Of a stretch of DNA of 44,294 nucleotides, positions 22,929 to 32,072 are shown one piece after another. The notes under the pieces are model-generated. The model ran no database searches. It worked only from the letters and a program-made list of their open reading frames with translations, and was not told the DNA's origin. Positions within the stretch are counted from its first letter, which is position 1. Every line of letters starts with the position of its first letter. Origin of the DNA: Sarcina sp. DSM 11001 (GTDB lineage: Bacteria; Bacillota; Clostridia; Lachnospirales; Lachnospiraceae); contig NZ_FNFZ01000008.1 in assembly GCF_900101015.1 (NCBI RefSeq), positions 1-44,294 of the forward strand, given 5' to 3'. The position numbers and the translations under genes are program-made.

Positions 22929-24542
22929 TTACAGCTGGGGACCGGCAGAAACGAGAGCCTTGCCTGCATCGTTGCCGGTGTACTTGACAAAGTTCTTGAT
23001 GAAGCGGTCTGCCAGGTCTTTTGCCTTCACTTCCCATTCCGCGGGGGTGGCATAAGTGTCGCGGGGATCGAGGATCGCGGGATCAACGCCGGGCAGCTCA
23101 GTGGGAACTTCGAAGTTGAAGATCGGGATGTTCTTGGTGGGTGCCTTGAGGACATCGCCGTTAAGGATCGCGTCGATGATGCCGCGGGTATCCTTGATGG
23201 AGATGCGCTTGCCGGTGCCGTTCCAGCCGGTGTTCACGAGGTAAGCCTTGGCGCCGCTCTTCTGCATACGCTTGACAAGCTCCTCACCGTACTTGGTGGG
23301 ATGGAGCTCCAGGAATGCCTGGCCGAAGCATGCGGAGAAGGTAGGGGTGGGCTCTGTGATGCCGCGCTCTGTGCCTGCGAGCTTTGCTGTGAAGCCGGAC
23401 AGGAAGTAATACTGGGTCTGCTCGGGGGTCAGGATAGAGACCGGAGGCAGTACGCCGAAAGCGTCAGCGGAAAGGAAGATCACGTTCTCAGCGGCAGGGC
23501 CTGCGGAGATCGGGTTGACCTTCAGGACGATGTTCTCGATGTGGCTGAGCGGATAGGAGACACGGGTGTTCTCTGTGACGCTCTTGTCCGCGAAATCGAT
23601 CTTGCCGGCAGCGTCCACGGTGACGTTCTCGAGGAGGGCGTCGCGGGTGATGGCGTTGTAGATGTCGGGCTCGGATTCCTTGTCAAGGTTGATGACCTTG
23701 GCATAGCAGCCGCCCTCGTAGTTGAAGACGCCGGAATCGTCCCAGCCGTGCTCGTCGTCGCCGATGAGGAGACGCTTGGGGTCGGTGGAAAGGGTGGTCT
23801 TGCCGGTGCCGGACAGGCCGAAGAAGACAGCGGTGTTCTTGCCTTCCTTATCGGTGTTGGCGGAGCAGTGCATGGAAGCAATGCCCTTGAGCGGCAGATA
23901 GTAGTTCATCATGGAGAAGAGGCCCTTCTTCATCTCGCCGCCGTACCAGGTGTTAAGGATGACCTGCTCACGGCTGGTGATGTTGAAGAGGACTGCGGTC
24001 TCGGAGTGAAGGCCGAGCTCTTTATAGTTCTCAACTTTCGCCTTGGAAGCGTTGTAGCAGACGAAATCGGGCTCGAAGTTCTCAAGCTCCTCTGCCGTGG
24101 GAACGATGAACATATTCTTGACAAAGTGTGCCTGCCATGCGACTTCGACGATGAAGCGGATCGCCATGCGGGAATCCTTGTTGGCGCCGCAGAATGCATC
24201 GACGACGAAAAGACGCTTGTTGGAGAGTTCCTTCAGAGCGAGCGCTTTGCAGGCTGCCCATGTCTCCTGGGAGGCAGGGTGGTTGTCGTTCGGATACTCA
24301 TCGCTGGTCCACCAGACGGTGTCCTTGGAGTTTTCATCCATAACGATAAATTTATCCTTGGGAGAACGGCCGGTGTAAATGCCGGTCATGACATTGACAG
24401 CGCCCAGCTCAGTCTCGACACCTTTGTCAAAGCCCTCAAGGTCTTTGTTCATTTCTTCATTGTAAAGAAACTCATAGGAAGGGTTGTGGACGATCTCGGT
24501 TACGCCTGTGATACCATACTTTGTCAGATCAAGATTTGCCAT
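22929..24542 (-). CDS. pckA: ATP-dependent phosphoenolpyruvate carboxykinase
   Basis: 537 residues, normal length for the ATP-type enzyme, which interconverts oxaloacetate + ATP and PEP + CO2 + ADP. In rumen and gut anaerobes it often works in the carboxylating direction towards succinate or amino acids. The P-loop is [11 protein letters not shown] (about 241-251). The metal site is in [17 protein letters not shown] and the kinase-2-like [20 protein letters not shown] is clear. TGRSPKDKF and the N-terminal substrate site are present. AGAGG lies about eight bases before ATG. Codon use is strongly biased, as in highly expressed genes, and no tandem repeat interrupts it. Transcribed alone, with its own terminator. 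Confidence 0.97.
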   Translation of the reverse strand: MANLDLTKYGITGVTEIVHNPSYEFLYNEEMNKDLEGFDKGVETELGAVNVMTGIYTGRSPKDKFIVMDENSKDTVWWTSDEYPNDNHPASQETWAACKALALKELSNKRLFVVDAFCGANKDSRMAIRFIVEVAWQAHFVKNMFIVPTAEELENFEPDFVCYNASKAKVENYKELGLHSETAVLFNITSREQVILNTWYGGEMKKGLFSMMNYYLPLKGIASMHCSANTDKEGKNTAVFFGLSGTGKTTLSTDPKRLLIGDDEHGWDDSGVFNYEGGCYAKVINLDKESEPDIYNAITRDALLENVTVDAAGKIDFADKSVTENTRVSYPLSHIENIVLKVNPISAGPAAENVIFLSADAFGVLPPVSILTPEQTQYYFLSGFTAKLAGTERGITEPTPTFSACFGQAFLELHPTKYGEELVKRMQKSGAKAYLVNTGWNGTGKRISIKDTRGIIDAILNGDVLKAPTKNIPIFNFEVPTELPGVDPAILDPRDTYATPAEWEVKAKDLADRFIKNFVKYTGNDAGKALVSAGPQL

Positions 24543-24586
24543 TCTAGTACCTCTTTCTGGAATTCTATTTCCGGCTTCTATAGTTA

Positions 24587-24618
24587 ATTATAAGTTAATT
24601 ATAAAAAAGTAAATTATA
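24587..24618 (-). promoter_or_regulatory. Cluster of three TATAAT boxes before pckA
   Basis: On the - strand TATAAT occurs at 24613-24618, 24598-24603 and 24587-24592; the latter two read TATAATTAAC. No convincing -35 is at 17 bp from any of them (a TGACG lies too close to the first). One is probably the pckA -10. The rest of the gap to 24973 is AT-rich with no gene. A weak TTGTC/GACAA stem followed by TTTTT near 24905-24930 may end the phosphatase transcript. Confidence 0.45.
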
Positions 24619-24973
24619 AAAACTACCTGTACGTCAGCGGGACTTTTCACACAGTAGTCGGGAAAAATCACGCGGATTTTCGGAAATAATTAAGCAGCGG
24701 TTCTTTAGTTCCTGTGTCATTATATACAGAACACAGCCTGAACGCAACTGATAGAACCGACTTAATTACCTGTCCGGGCATATTCAGTTTTATTTTGAAC
24801 TGTTTTTGCTGTTTTGTCTACTCCCGTCTGCTATACTCAACTTTTCCTCAATTTTCAGTCAATTTTAAGCCATTTTTCACATTTTAAACCATATCAAAAT
24901 CAGACACCCCTAAAAATCAAAGTTGTCCTTGACAAGGGGTACACTTCAAAATCATATTTTGTTTCCCCCTGCT

Positions 24974-25750
24974 TCAGATCACCTCCTTCATGGAGTGGTC
25001 AAGGGCCTCGACGATGGTCGGGACGACCAGGGTGACCCGGTCCTGAAGTTCCTTCGGTGCGTAGGGGAAGGTATAGGAAACATCGGAGGCTTCGATCAGG
25101 GGCAGATCGTTCATGGAGTCTCCTATGCCGTAGAGACGGATGTCTCCGTATTCTTTTTTCATATATTCACGGAGGAAGCGGACGCCTTCGCCCTTGGAAC
25201 AGCCCTTGGGCGCGATGTCGATCTCGATGACGTTCTGGAAGGCGTTGACGGCGTCGCCGAACTCGGCATTGATCTCAGCGGCCATGCGGGCGGCGTCTTC
25301 CAGGCACTCTGTGTGGATGGAGACCTGGTGGATCAGGCCTTGGGGAGCATCCTCTACACCTGTGATGATGTAATATTTTCCGGGATAATCCATTTCATTG
25401 AAGACGCAGATATCGCCCTCAACATCAAGGGTAAAGCGGAAGTTATCGACACCGTATTTTTTGATGATGGCATCAGCGACTCCGGGATCGACACCCCTCT
25501 TGCGGATCTCTTTAAACTGAGTGTCCACGATGTTGGCGCCGCTGCTGGTAATATAGAAATCCGGCTCCACAAACCCGGTGATGAAGGGAGTGAGACCGCC
25601 GACCTGACGGCCGGTGCACAGGCCGAAAAGATTGCCCGCAGCCTGATATTTGCGAATCTTGGCCACATTTTCCGCAGGAAGTTTCCTGTCATCTTCGGCG
25701 AGGTAGAAATAAAGTGTGCCGTCAAAATCACTGGCAAAAACTTTTTTCAT
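24974..25750 (-). CDS. Cof-type HAD phosphatase
   Basis: 258 residues from ATG 25750 (MKKVFASDFDGTL) with AGGA/TAGGA seven to ten bases upstream; an in-frame TTG two codons earlier is less likely. Motif I DFDGTL, motif II in LCTGR, the motif III Lys in KGCSKGEGV, and motif IV GIGDSMNDLPLI mark the Cof/YidA (type IIB) HAD phosphatases, which dephosphorylate sugar phosphates or similar. It follows the GH32 gene by 43 bases on the same strand, so the pair is probably an operon and a sugar-phosphate substrate is reasonable. Confidence 0.9.
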   Translation of the reverse strand: MKKVFASDFDGTLYFYLAEDDRKLPAENVAKIRKYQAAGNLFGLCTGRQVGGLTPFITGFVEPDFYITSSGANIVDTQFKEIRKRGVDPGVADAIIKKYGVDNFRFTLDVEGDICVFNEMDYPGKYYIITGVEDAPQGLIHQVSIHTECLEDAARMAAEINAEFGDAVNAFQNVIEIDIAPKGCSKGEGVRFLREYMKKEYGDIRLYGIGDSMNDLPLIEASDVSYTFPYAPKELQDRVTLVVPTIVEALDHSMKEVI

Positions 25751-25793
25751 GATCAATTCCTATCCTTTTTTATTATTTCATCACAGATGCAGG

Positions 25794-27269
25794 TCAGATG
25801 ACAAAATCATCCTTTACAGAAGGGGCCAGCCTGTAGATCTTAACACCGGCTCCGTCTGTGACGGTGTAGTGGAATTCCTCCGTTTCGGGGTAGGAGTGGG
25901 TGGTAAAGACGGCTTCGCCGTCGTTGACGAAGTATTCGGTGGAACTGCGGTCAACGAAAACGCGTAGGCTCCTCAGCGGGTTCTCGAGAGGCATGTCCAG
26001 GACCTCGCCGACAGCCATATTGAAGCGCTTGTTGAGGCCTGTCCGGTCGATCGTGCAGGTCTTTGAGGCAGCGTCGTAGTGGAGGCGTAGGCCGCCTGTA
26101 CCGTTGACTTTGGTGTAGAGGTTAAAATCAAAGTCCTGAGTCTCAATGTCCGGGCCGGCGCCACGATTTACGAGAATCTCGCAGGCAGGCGGCAGGGTGC
26201 CGTCGGCGGGAGCTTCGCCGTCGCGGAGCTCTTCAATGCCGGAAATGGGGGTCTGGAGCAGCTTTCCGTCTTTAATGCGGAGCTCGCGGGGCAGACTCAT
26301 GCTGCCCTCCCAGTCCTCTTCCTCCGTCGGGTAGTGGTTGTCCGGCAGGCCGATCCAGCCGATGAGGATGGCCTTGTCGGGATCTCCGACATTGGAGGCG
26401 CCCTGGGCGGCATAAAAGTCAAAGCCGTAGTCGAGATGCCTGTAGCCGGAGGCAGGGGTGAAGGTCAGGGTGTCATAATCCATCTTCCCGATCAGATAGA
26501 CATTGTGATTGGTGCTCTCTGAACGCCCCGGAAGCTTTGTGTACTGAGGGGAGAAGATCAGGACGTCATAACCGCTGATGTTGACAATATAGGGGCACTC
26601 CCACATACCGCCAAAGTCCTCGAAGCCGACCACATTCAGCTGTCCCGCAAAAGACCAGCCGGAAAGAAGATCTTCGGACTGATAAATGAGGACAGTGCCC
26701 TTCTTGTCGAGGGTCTGGGCTCCTATAAATATGTAGTATCTGTTCTTTTCTTCGTTGTAAACGACCTTGGGATCACGCTGATGCTCGCTGTAGTCATCGC
26801 GGGGGCCGAAAAGAGGTTCCGGGAGCTTCTCGGGCCTTCCGTCGGCCCCGAGCTTCGCGGCGCAGGTATAGGGGGTGCGCACCCAGTTCTCGTCGCGGTG
26901 GTTCCCCGTATAGAAGAAATAGAGGTCGTCGCCCGCACAGATCGCGCTGCCGGAATGCGTGCCCTTATTATCATAAAAAGTGTCCGGCTTTAAGCCCACA
27001 CCCGCGTTGGACCAGTGCACAAGATCCGGAGAGGTCACGTGGTACCAGTATTTCAGACCGTGCACAGCACCCCAGGGGCACCACTGATAAAACAGATGCC
27101 AGGTTCCCTTGTGACAGGTAAAACCGTTGGGATCACTCGAAAGACCGGTCACAGGCTGTACATGATATGTCTGCCTGTAAACTGATTTGCTGATCCGTTC
27201 ATACAAATCCCTGACATCTTCAGGGCTTTCCAGCACCCTGTAGCGTTCCTCCTGTGTCCATTCTCTCAT
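25794..27269 (-). CDS. scrB: Sucrose-6-phosphate hydrolase, GH32 family
   Basis: 491 residues, cytosolic (no signal peptide). It resembles ScrB of streptococci, which cleaves sucrose-6-phosphate made by PTS uptake into glucose-6-phosphate and fructose. GH32 markers: the nucleophile Asp in SDPNGF (about residue 46), FYQW, SGSA, QRDPKV (transition-state Asp) and MWECP with the acid/base Glu. ScrB-typical HGLKYWYHVTSPDLVHW and FYTGNHRDENWVRTPY are present. The first motif is normally NDPNG; here Asn is replaced by Ser while Asp is kept. A C-terminal beta-sandwich ends with DRSSTEYFVNDGEAVFT. AAAGGAGG stands about 12 bases before ATG. No PTS gene is in the window. Confidence 0.93.
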   Translation of the reverse strand: MREWTQEERYRVLESPEDVRDLYERISKSVYRQTYHVQPVTGLSSDPNGFTCHKGTWHLFYQWCPWGAVHGLKYWYHVTSPDLVHWSNAGVGLKPDTFYDNKGTHSGSAICAGDDLYFFYTGNHRDENWVRTPYTCAAKLGADGRPEKLPEPLFGPRDDYSEHQRDPKVVYNEEKNRYYIFIGAQTLDKKGTVLIYQSEDLLSGWSFAGQLNVVGFEDFGGMWECPYIVNISGYDVLIFSPQYTKLPGRSESTNHNVYLIGKMDYDTLTFTPASGYRHLDYGFDFYAAQGASNVGDPDKAILIGWIGLPDNHYPTEEEDWEGSMSLPRELRIKDGKLLQTPISGIEELRDGEAPADGTLPPACEILVNRGAGPDIETQDFDFNLYTKVNGTGGLRLHYDAASKTCTIDRTGLNKRFNMAVGEVLDMPLENPLRSLRVFVDRSSTEYFVNDGEAVFTTHSYPETEEFHYTVTDGAGVKIYRLAPSVKDDFVI

Positions 27270-27332
27270 GACCTGTCCCTGCCTCCTTTCTGCTTCGCTG
27301 CCTGCATGGCGGCAGCCCCGCCAGTATTATTT

Positions 27333-27414
27333 CCACAGAAAAATCATATCGGAATCATTTCTACAGGAAAATTATATTGGATTATTACCACAGAAAAATT
27401 ATACCGAAATTCTG
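27333..27414 (-). promoter_or_regulatory. 27-28-bp tandem repeats each carrying a TATAAT-like box
   Basis: Three units (27333-27360, 27361-27387, 27388-27414) each contain, on the - strand, TATRAT followed by TTTYCTGT. The boxes are at 27343-27348 (TATGAT), 27371-27376 and 27399-27404 (both TATAAT), 28 bp apart. They lie 70-140 bases before scrB and may supply alternative -10 elements. The gap to 27724 contains no gene. Confidence 0.5.
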
Positions 27415-27593
27415 TTTTTTATACAATTCATATTACATGTCTCAAAATGGAAAAACCGGGAAGTATTGTTCATGCCTCCATAAGTAAAGACGGAGCGGCT
27501 GAATAACTCTCCTCTGGTCTGGATGACTTAGTCTTGCGGGCTTAAATTTTTTGGCATATACTGACAAAAGAAGGGCTTCAGGAATTGAATTTT

Positions 27594-27604
27594 CCTGATA
27601 TAAT
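27594..27604 (+). promoter_or_regulatory. Extended -10 promoter of the AI-2E permease gene
   Basis: TGATATAAT is an extended -10 (TGn-TATAAT). A -35 is poor (TTCAGG at 16 bp). The resulting leader of about 115 nt carries three TATAAGCAG repeats and two CTGTACAG motifs at about 27606-27675. Confidence 0.45.
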
Positions 27605-27724
27605 CGCTGTACAGATACTGTACAGATATAAGCAGAACAGCTATAAGCAGTTATAAGCAGTAAAAACACTGTACAGCTTTTTCAGCCCGCTTTTGATCTA
27701 TTTGTCATCACAGGGACTTCTGGA

Positions 27725-29233
27725 ATGAAATTCAACAAAAACCTTTTAAAAGAAAAATGGGTGGCCTATACCATCGCTCTGTGCACTGCCGTGCTTTTGT
27801 ATATGGTCCTGACACATCTGGGGGCCATAGGGGGAATACTGGGTAAACTGTGGAAGGTCTGCTCTCCGGTAATCATGGCCTTTGTGATCGCGTTTGTGCT
27901 GGACCCCCTGGTGAAGATCTACACAAACTATGTCTTTAATGGTATTTCCTCTGACCGTCTGCGGCACAATCTGTCCGTGATCCTTTCTTTTGTGACAGTG
28001 ATCGTGTTTTTTACGATCCTGATGGTCGCTCTGGTGCCTCAGATCGTAGACAGCGCGGTGACCTTTGCGGGAAACCTGAACAGCTATGTCCGGTCCTTTC
28101 AGGGTCTTATGCGGCAGCTCAACCGGTTCGCCTTAAATCACGACATTGACCTGTCCCAGTTCATCACATCCAGTGACGAGCTCCTGCAGTCGATCACCAG
28201 GACCCTTCCGGATAATCTGAACAAAATCGTCAACGTTTCCTATGGATTCGGCACAAAGCTTTTTGACTGGATCATCTCTATCATTCTCGCAGTCTATCTG
28301 ATGATGGACGGCGCCACGCTCAAGGTCGGTTTCGTTCGTCTGATGCGCGTGCTCCTTCCGGACTCTGTCTACGAAAATACGGTCTCTGTATGGAGCCGCT
28401 GCAACAAGATTCTCGTACAGTACATTGCTTTTGATATCCTGGACGGCATGATCATCGGCACGCTCAACTGGATCTTCATGCTGATCATGAAGATGCCCTA
28501 TGTCGCGGTCGTCTCGGTGATCGTCGGAGTGACCAACCTGGCACCCACTTTCGGACCGTTAGTTGGCGCACTGCTGGGCAGCTTTATTCTGGTGCTCGCC
28601 AATCCGGTGGCCGCACTGTGGTTTCTTTTGTTTACTGTAATCCTCCAGACGGTCGACGGATATATCCTGAAACCCAGACTGTTCGGTGAAAGCCTCGGAG
28701 TTTCCTCTGTATGGATCCTGATTTCCCTCATCATAGGAGGCCGGCTGCTCGGAGTGCCGGGGATCCTTCTGGCGATTCCTTTCGCCGCCATAGGAGACTT
28801 CCTCTATCACGATTACATTCTCAACAGGCTTGAAGAGCAGAAGCTGGCGCAGGATCTTCTGAGGGCCAATATAGAGATGACGTCCAAAAAGACCGCTGCG
28901 GAAATAGCCGGAGAGATCAGCCGGGCTGCTTCCGCAAGAGCCAATGCGGTGAAGGCAGGGCTGCTCAGATCCAAAAAGGAAGAGGTTCCGGATCCACATC
29001 CGGATTCAGATACGGCCGCGCAGCCGGGACAGGAAGATAAACAAAGAATGGATCCTGCAGCGGGATTTGAAGAACCGGATGCCACAACAGACCCTGGAGA
29101 AGCAGATTCCTCAACAGACCCTGACGAGGCAGATTCCTCAACAGACCCTGAGGAAGTAGATTCCTCAACAAATCCTAAAGAAGTAAATTCCTCAACAGAC
29201 CCTGACGAGGCGGCTGAAAAGAGCTCCAGATAA
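27725..29233 (+). CDS. AI-2E family membrane permease
   Basis: 502 residues. The AI-2E/PerM/YdiK-like fold covers about 1-370: two N-terminal helices (AYTIALCTAVLLYMVLTHL; VCSPVIMAFVIAFVLDPLV), a third around 80-100, an amphipathic periplasm-facing loop, then a helix bundle with ISIILAVYLMMDG, LIMKMPYVAVVSVIVGVTNLAPTFGP and ILLAIPFAAI, all typical. Family members export small molecules or ions (Na+/H+ antiport in some); transport of AI-2 itself is not implied. The C-terminal 130 residues are hydrophilic and end in four 9-residue repeats ADSSTDPDE. It is followed by a DUF1349-like gene 37 bases downstream. Confidence 0.9.
   Translation: MKFNKNLLKEKWVAYTIALCTAVLLYMVLTHLGAIGGILGKLWKVCSPVIMAFVIAFVLDPLVKIYTNYVFNGISSDRLRHNLSVILSFVTVIVFFTILMVALVPQIVDSAVTFAGNLNSYVRSFQGLMRQLNRFALNHDIDLSQFITSSDELLQSITRTLPDNLNKIVNVSYGFGTKLFDWIISIILAVYLMMDGATLKVGFVRLMRVLLPDSVYENTVSVWSRCNKILVQYIAFDILDGMIIGTLNWIFMLIMKMPYVAVVSVIVGVTNLAPTFGPLVGALLGSFILVLANPVAALWFLLFTVILQTVDGYILKPRLFGESLGVSSVWILISLIIGGRLLGVPGILLAIPFAAIGDFLYHDYILNRLEEQKLAQDLLRANIEMTSKKTAAEIAGEISRAASARANAVKAGLLRSKKEEVPDPHPDSDTAAQPGQEDKQRMDPAAGFEEPDATTDPGEADSSTDPDEADSSTDPEEVDSSTNPKEVNSSTDPDEAAEKSSR
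29102..29209 (+). repeat. 27-bp in-frame tandem repeat at the permease C terminus
   Basis: Four exact 27-bp units beginning GCAGATTCCTCAACAGACCC (or GTAGATTCC/GTAAATTCC), preceded by a partial unit. They code for ADSSTDPDE variants. Confidence 0.93.
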
Positions 29234-29270
29234 AAAGAGACAAGCCTCTCACGATCAAGGGGGGAGCAGT

Positions 29271-29876
29271 ATGGATTTCAAGTGGACGAGAGAGCCGAAG
29301 CAATACAGCATTACAGATGAGACGATCAGGATAAAGACCGAACCGCATACCGATCTGTGGCAGAGGACCTATTATCACTTCCGAAACGATAATGCACCGG
29401 TTCTGCAAATAGAAACAGAAGAGAAGTTTTTTTCTTTTATTGTCAAAACAGATTTTTCAGGCTCGCACCATCGCTTTGACCAATGCGGCATCGTCATGTA
29501 TCTGGACAGTGAAAACTGGATGAAGGGATCCGTTGAGTATGAGAATGACCGGTTTCAGAATCTCGGTTCTGTGGTCACGAATCATGGCTATTCCGACTGG
29601 GCAACAACCGAAATTCCTGCTGATGTAAAAGTGATGTGGTACCGCTTCAGCCGCCGGGAAGATGATTACTGTATCGAATGCTCTCCGGATGGGAAGACCT
29701 TCTCTCAAATGCGAGTCTGTCATATGTGGGAGGGCTCCGGCAAGATCCGCTTTGGCATCTACGCCTGCAGCCCGGAAAATTCCAGCTTTACAGCTGTGTT
29801 TACCGACATGCAGATCACAGAATGCGCATGGAAAGCCCATGACGGGCAGAAGCCGGATGAAGAAGCCGGACAGTGA
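29271..29876 (+). CDS. DUF1349-like concanavalin-fold protein
   Basis: 201 residues with AAGGGGGGAGC before ATG. The pattern WQRTYYHF, FSFIVKTDF, DQCGIVMYLDSENWMKGSVEY and SVVTNHGYSDW matches the DUF1349 family (beta-jelly-roll, concanavalin-like; YesU-type sequences). The family is linked loosely to carbohydrate recognition, with no proven reaction. No signal peptide, so cytosolic. Close to the upstream permease gene and probably cotranscribed. The gap to rsmI (29877-29988) is short, convergent, and shows no clear terminator. Confidence 0.8.
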   Translation: MDFKWTREPKQYSITDETIRIKTEPHTDLWQRTYYHFRNDNAPVLQIETEEKFFSFIVKTDFSGSHHRFDQCGIVMYLDSENWMKGSVEYENDRFQNLGSVVTNHGYSDWATTEIPADVKVMWYRFSRREDDYCIECSPDGKTFSQMRVCHMWEGSGKIRFGIYACSPENSSFTAVFTDMQITECAWKAHDGQKPDEEAGQ

Positions 29877-29988
29877 GGGACCTTATTCACCTCCCTTTTG
29901 AAAGTCCCGGACTATTAAATTAAAAAAGCCCTGGATCAAATCGCTTTCAATGCACTGGATCAGATCATTATACTTTCGAAGTTCTTGG

Positions 29989-30831
29989 TCATTTTACTTT
30001 CAGGCGCTGGTAAATGTCCCGCCGGCTGAGGCCTCTGTCGGCAGCGACTCTGCGCATGGCTTCTTTCTGGGAAAGTCCCTGATCAAGATATTGCTGCATG
30101 TGCTCTTCCAGGGGCATCTCTTCAAATACAGCCTGTTTTTTTTCAATGAGCCTGGCCGGATCCGCACCCTCTATGACGAGGACGTATTCGCCGCGGGGCT
30201 CATTTTCTTCGTAATAGCGGACCGCTTCGGGCAGGGTGAGGGGCATGGCCTCCTCAAAGCGTTTGGTCAGCTCACGGCAGAGCGTGATTCTGCGGCTGCC
30301 GAGTGTTTCGGCAAGTTCAGCCAGCGTGGCGCGCAGGTGGTGGGGCGCCTCATACAGGATCGTAGTGCGTTCCTCGTCCTTAAGTTGGCCGAGGATCCTT
30401 TTGCGCTCCTTCTTTTCAGAGGGAAGAAACCCTTCAAAACAGAAGCGCCGGGCGGACATGCCTGACATGGTGAGGGCTGTGATCAGGGCACAGGCGCCGG
30501 GAAGGGAGGTGACCCGGATACCCTCTTCGATACAGAGGGCTGCTAGTACCTCTCCGGGGTCTGATATCGCAGGTGTCCCGGCATCCGTGACAAGAGCGAT
30601 ATTCTCACCGCGGTGCAGTCGATCCAGGAGTTCCCTGGCTTTTTCATATTTATTGTGCTCATGATAACTGGTCATGGGCTTTTTAATCTCAAAATGATTG
30701 AGGAGGCGCAGGGTATTGCGTGTGTCCTCTGCGGCGATCAGGTCCGCCTCCCGAAGAGTATCGAGGACACGAAGGGTGATGTCCCCGAGATTACCAATCG
30801 GGGTCGCGCACAAATATAGGGTTCCCGGCAT
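29989..30831 (-). CDS. rsmI: 16S rRNA 2'-O-methyltransferase RsmI
   Basis: 280 residues, the usual length. Methylates C1402 2'-OH of 16S rRNA in the decoding centre, with SAM as donor. LYLCATPIGNLGDI (start), AEDTRNTLRLLNHF, LVTDAGTPAISDPG and the central GFLP segment mark the tetrapyrrole-methylase-like fold. AGGAG lies ten bases before ATG. Last gene of the holB-ricT-trmN6-rsmI series. No repeat insertion. Confidence 0.96.
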   Translation of the reverse strand: MPGTLYLCATPIGNLGDITLRVLDTLREADLIAAEDTRNTLRLLNHFEIKKPMTSYHEHNKYEKARELLDRLHRGENIALVTDAGTPAISDPGEVLAALCIEEGIRVTSLPGACALITALTMSGMSARRFCFEGFLPSEKKERKRILGQLKDEERTTILYEAPHHLRATLAELAETLGSRRITLCRELTKRFEEAMPLTLPEAVRYYEENEPRGEYVLVIEGADPARLIEKKQAVFEEMPLEEHMQQYLDQGLSQKEAMRRVAADRGLSRRDIYQRLKVK

Positions 30832-30897
30832 TTTAGTTTTTTCTCCTGCTGTATTTTCTCTTTCTTTTTTATTGTCTCTATTGTCCTGTCTGTCTTT

Positions 30898-31023
30898 GTA
30901 TTTCCTTGTTGTTTTTGGGTATTTCCTTGTTGTTTTTGCGTATTTCCCTGTCTGGTTTTAATATTTTCCTGCCTGGTTTTTCATTCCGGATTATATTTTC
31001 ATTTCGGATTATTCCATTCCGGA
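30898..31023. repeat. 21-bp and 19-bp degenerate tandem repeats between trmN6 and rsmI
   Basis: Three 21-bp units GTATTTCCTTGTTGTTTTTG (30898, 30919, 30940) and a degraded fourth, then three ATTCCGGATTAT-type units near 30980-31023. They fill a 192-base gap between genes that are usually close together. Confidence 0.75.
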
Positions 31024-31974
31024 TCATTCATAGTAGATTTGTTTGAGTTCAGGTGTGTAGGTCCCGTCTTTTTCATATACAATGAGGGGCGGTTCTACGC
31101 GCAGCTCCGGGGCTCCGCCGCGGACGCAGTCCAGAAGGACCATATTGGGCTCTTTATCAGCGTAGGGATACACCAGGCGCATGCGTTTAGGTTCAAGGCC
31201 GGCTGCGCACAGTTTTGTCAGGATCTCAGGAAGGCGCATGGGACGATGCACCATGTAAAAATGTCCTCCCGGGCGCAGGAGCCGTGAGGCTGCGCGGACA
31301 ACATCGTCCAGCGTACACAGGATCTCGTGTCGGGCGATCGCCCGGGGGTCCGGCTCCCCGGGGATTCCTGATCCGGTTTCAATGCTCCCTTTTTGTACCG
31401 GCTTAAGCCCGGAAACATCCCCCGCGGTTCCCGCCGGTGTCCTCGTAAGCCCGGAAGTGGTTCCGGTGATCCTGCCGCTGCCTACAGCGCGATAAGGCGG
31501 GTTGCAGGTAATCAAATCAAAAGAAGCAGGTGCAAAAATGCGGTCTGCTTCTCTGATATCTCCCTGTACGATATGGACGCGGTCCTGAAGGCCGTTGAGT
31601 GCGATGCTCCGGACGGCAAGACCGGCGCTTTCAGGCTGAATCTCCAGACCTGTCAGCGAGGCGCAGTCAGTCCGGTCCGACAGGAGCAGGGGGATGATGC
31701 CGTTGCCGGTCCCCATGTCCAGTCCCCGCCGGGCCTTTTTTATCCTGACATAAGCTGACAGGAGAACAGCATCCATCCCGAAACAGAAAAGGGAGGGATC
31801 CTGTATGATGCGAAGTCCGCCCCTCTGCAGGTCATCAATGCGTTCGCCTGGGCGGAGCAGGCTTCCGTCTCCGGCACTGCTGCTTTTGTATTCTGACCTG
31901 TTATCACGGTATTTCAATCTGTTCTCACGGTACTCCGACCTGTTATCACGGTCTGTCCCGGTTTTACCTTCCAT
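31024..31974 (-). CDS. trmN6: tRNA1(Val) adenine-37 N6-methyltransferase (TrmN6/YabB-like)
   Basis: 316 residues, longer than the usual 240-250. The methyltransferase core starts at LLRPGERIDDLQ and FCFGMDAVLLS. SAM-binding motif I is DMGTGNGIIPLLL, and the catalytic NPPY (here NPPYRA) marks an N6-adenine methyltransferase. AIARHEI and the C-terminal half are typical of the YfiC/YabB family. Two additions stand out. One is an N-terminal array of three 7-residue units (residues 9-29, RDNRSEY/RENRLKY). The other is a Gly/Thr/Ser-rich insertion of about 35 residues between NPPY and AIARHEI. GAGGAAG stands upstream of ATG. The 98-base gap to ricT contains CTATTACGG-type repeats. Confidence 0.88.
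   Translation of the reverse strand: MEGKTGTDRDNRSEYRENRLKYRDNRSEYKSSSAGDGSLLRPGERIDDLQRGGLRIIQDPSLFCFGMDAVLLSAYVRIKKARRGLDMGTGNGIIPLLLSDRTDCASLTGLEIQPESAGLAVRSIALNGLQDRVHIVQGDIREADRIFAPASFDLITCNPPYRAVGSGRITGTTSGLTRTPAGTAGDVSGLKPVQKGSIETGSGIPGEPDPRAIARHEILCTLDDVVRAASRLLRPGGHFYMVHRPMRLPEILTKLCAAGLEPKRMRLVYPYADKEPNMVLLDCVRGGAPELRVEPPLIVYEKDGTYTPELKQIYYE
31888..31950 (-). repeat. 21-bp in-frame tandem repeat at TrmN6 N terminus
   Basis: Three units of 21 bp encode RDNRSEY, RENRLKY and RDNRSEY. The DNR motif is also repeated in the C-terminal tail of the neighbouring RicT. Confidence 0.85.
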
Positions 31975-32072
31975 TCTGTCTATCTGTTCTTCCTCTATAA
32001 CTATTACGGGGCTATTACGGGCTATTACGTATTACGCTTTATGACGTGTATGCGTTTATGCGCTTGTGCAGC

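Noticed and set aside
23301-24587. 428-codon open frame on the + strand
   Set aside because: Antisense to pckA; codon-bias shadow.
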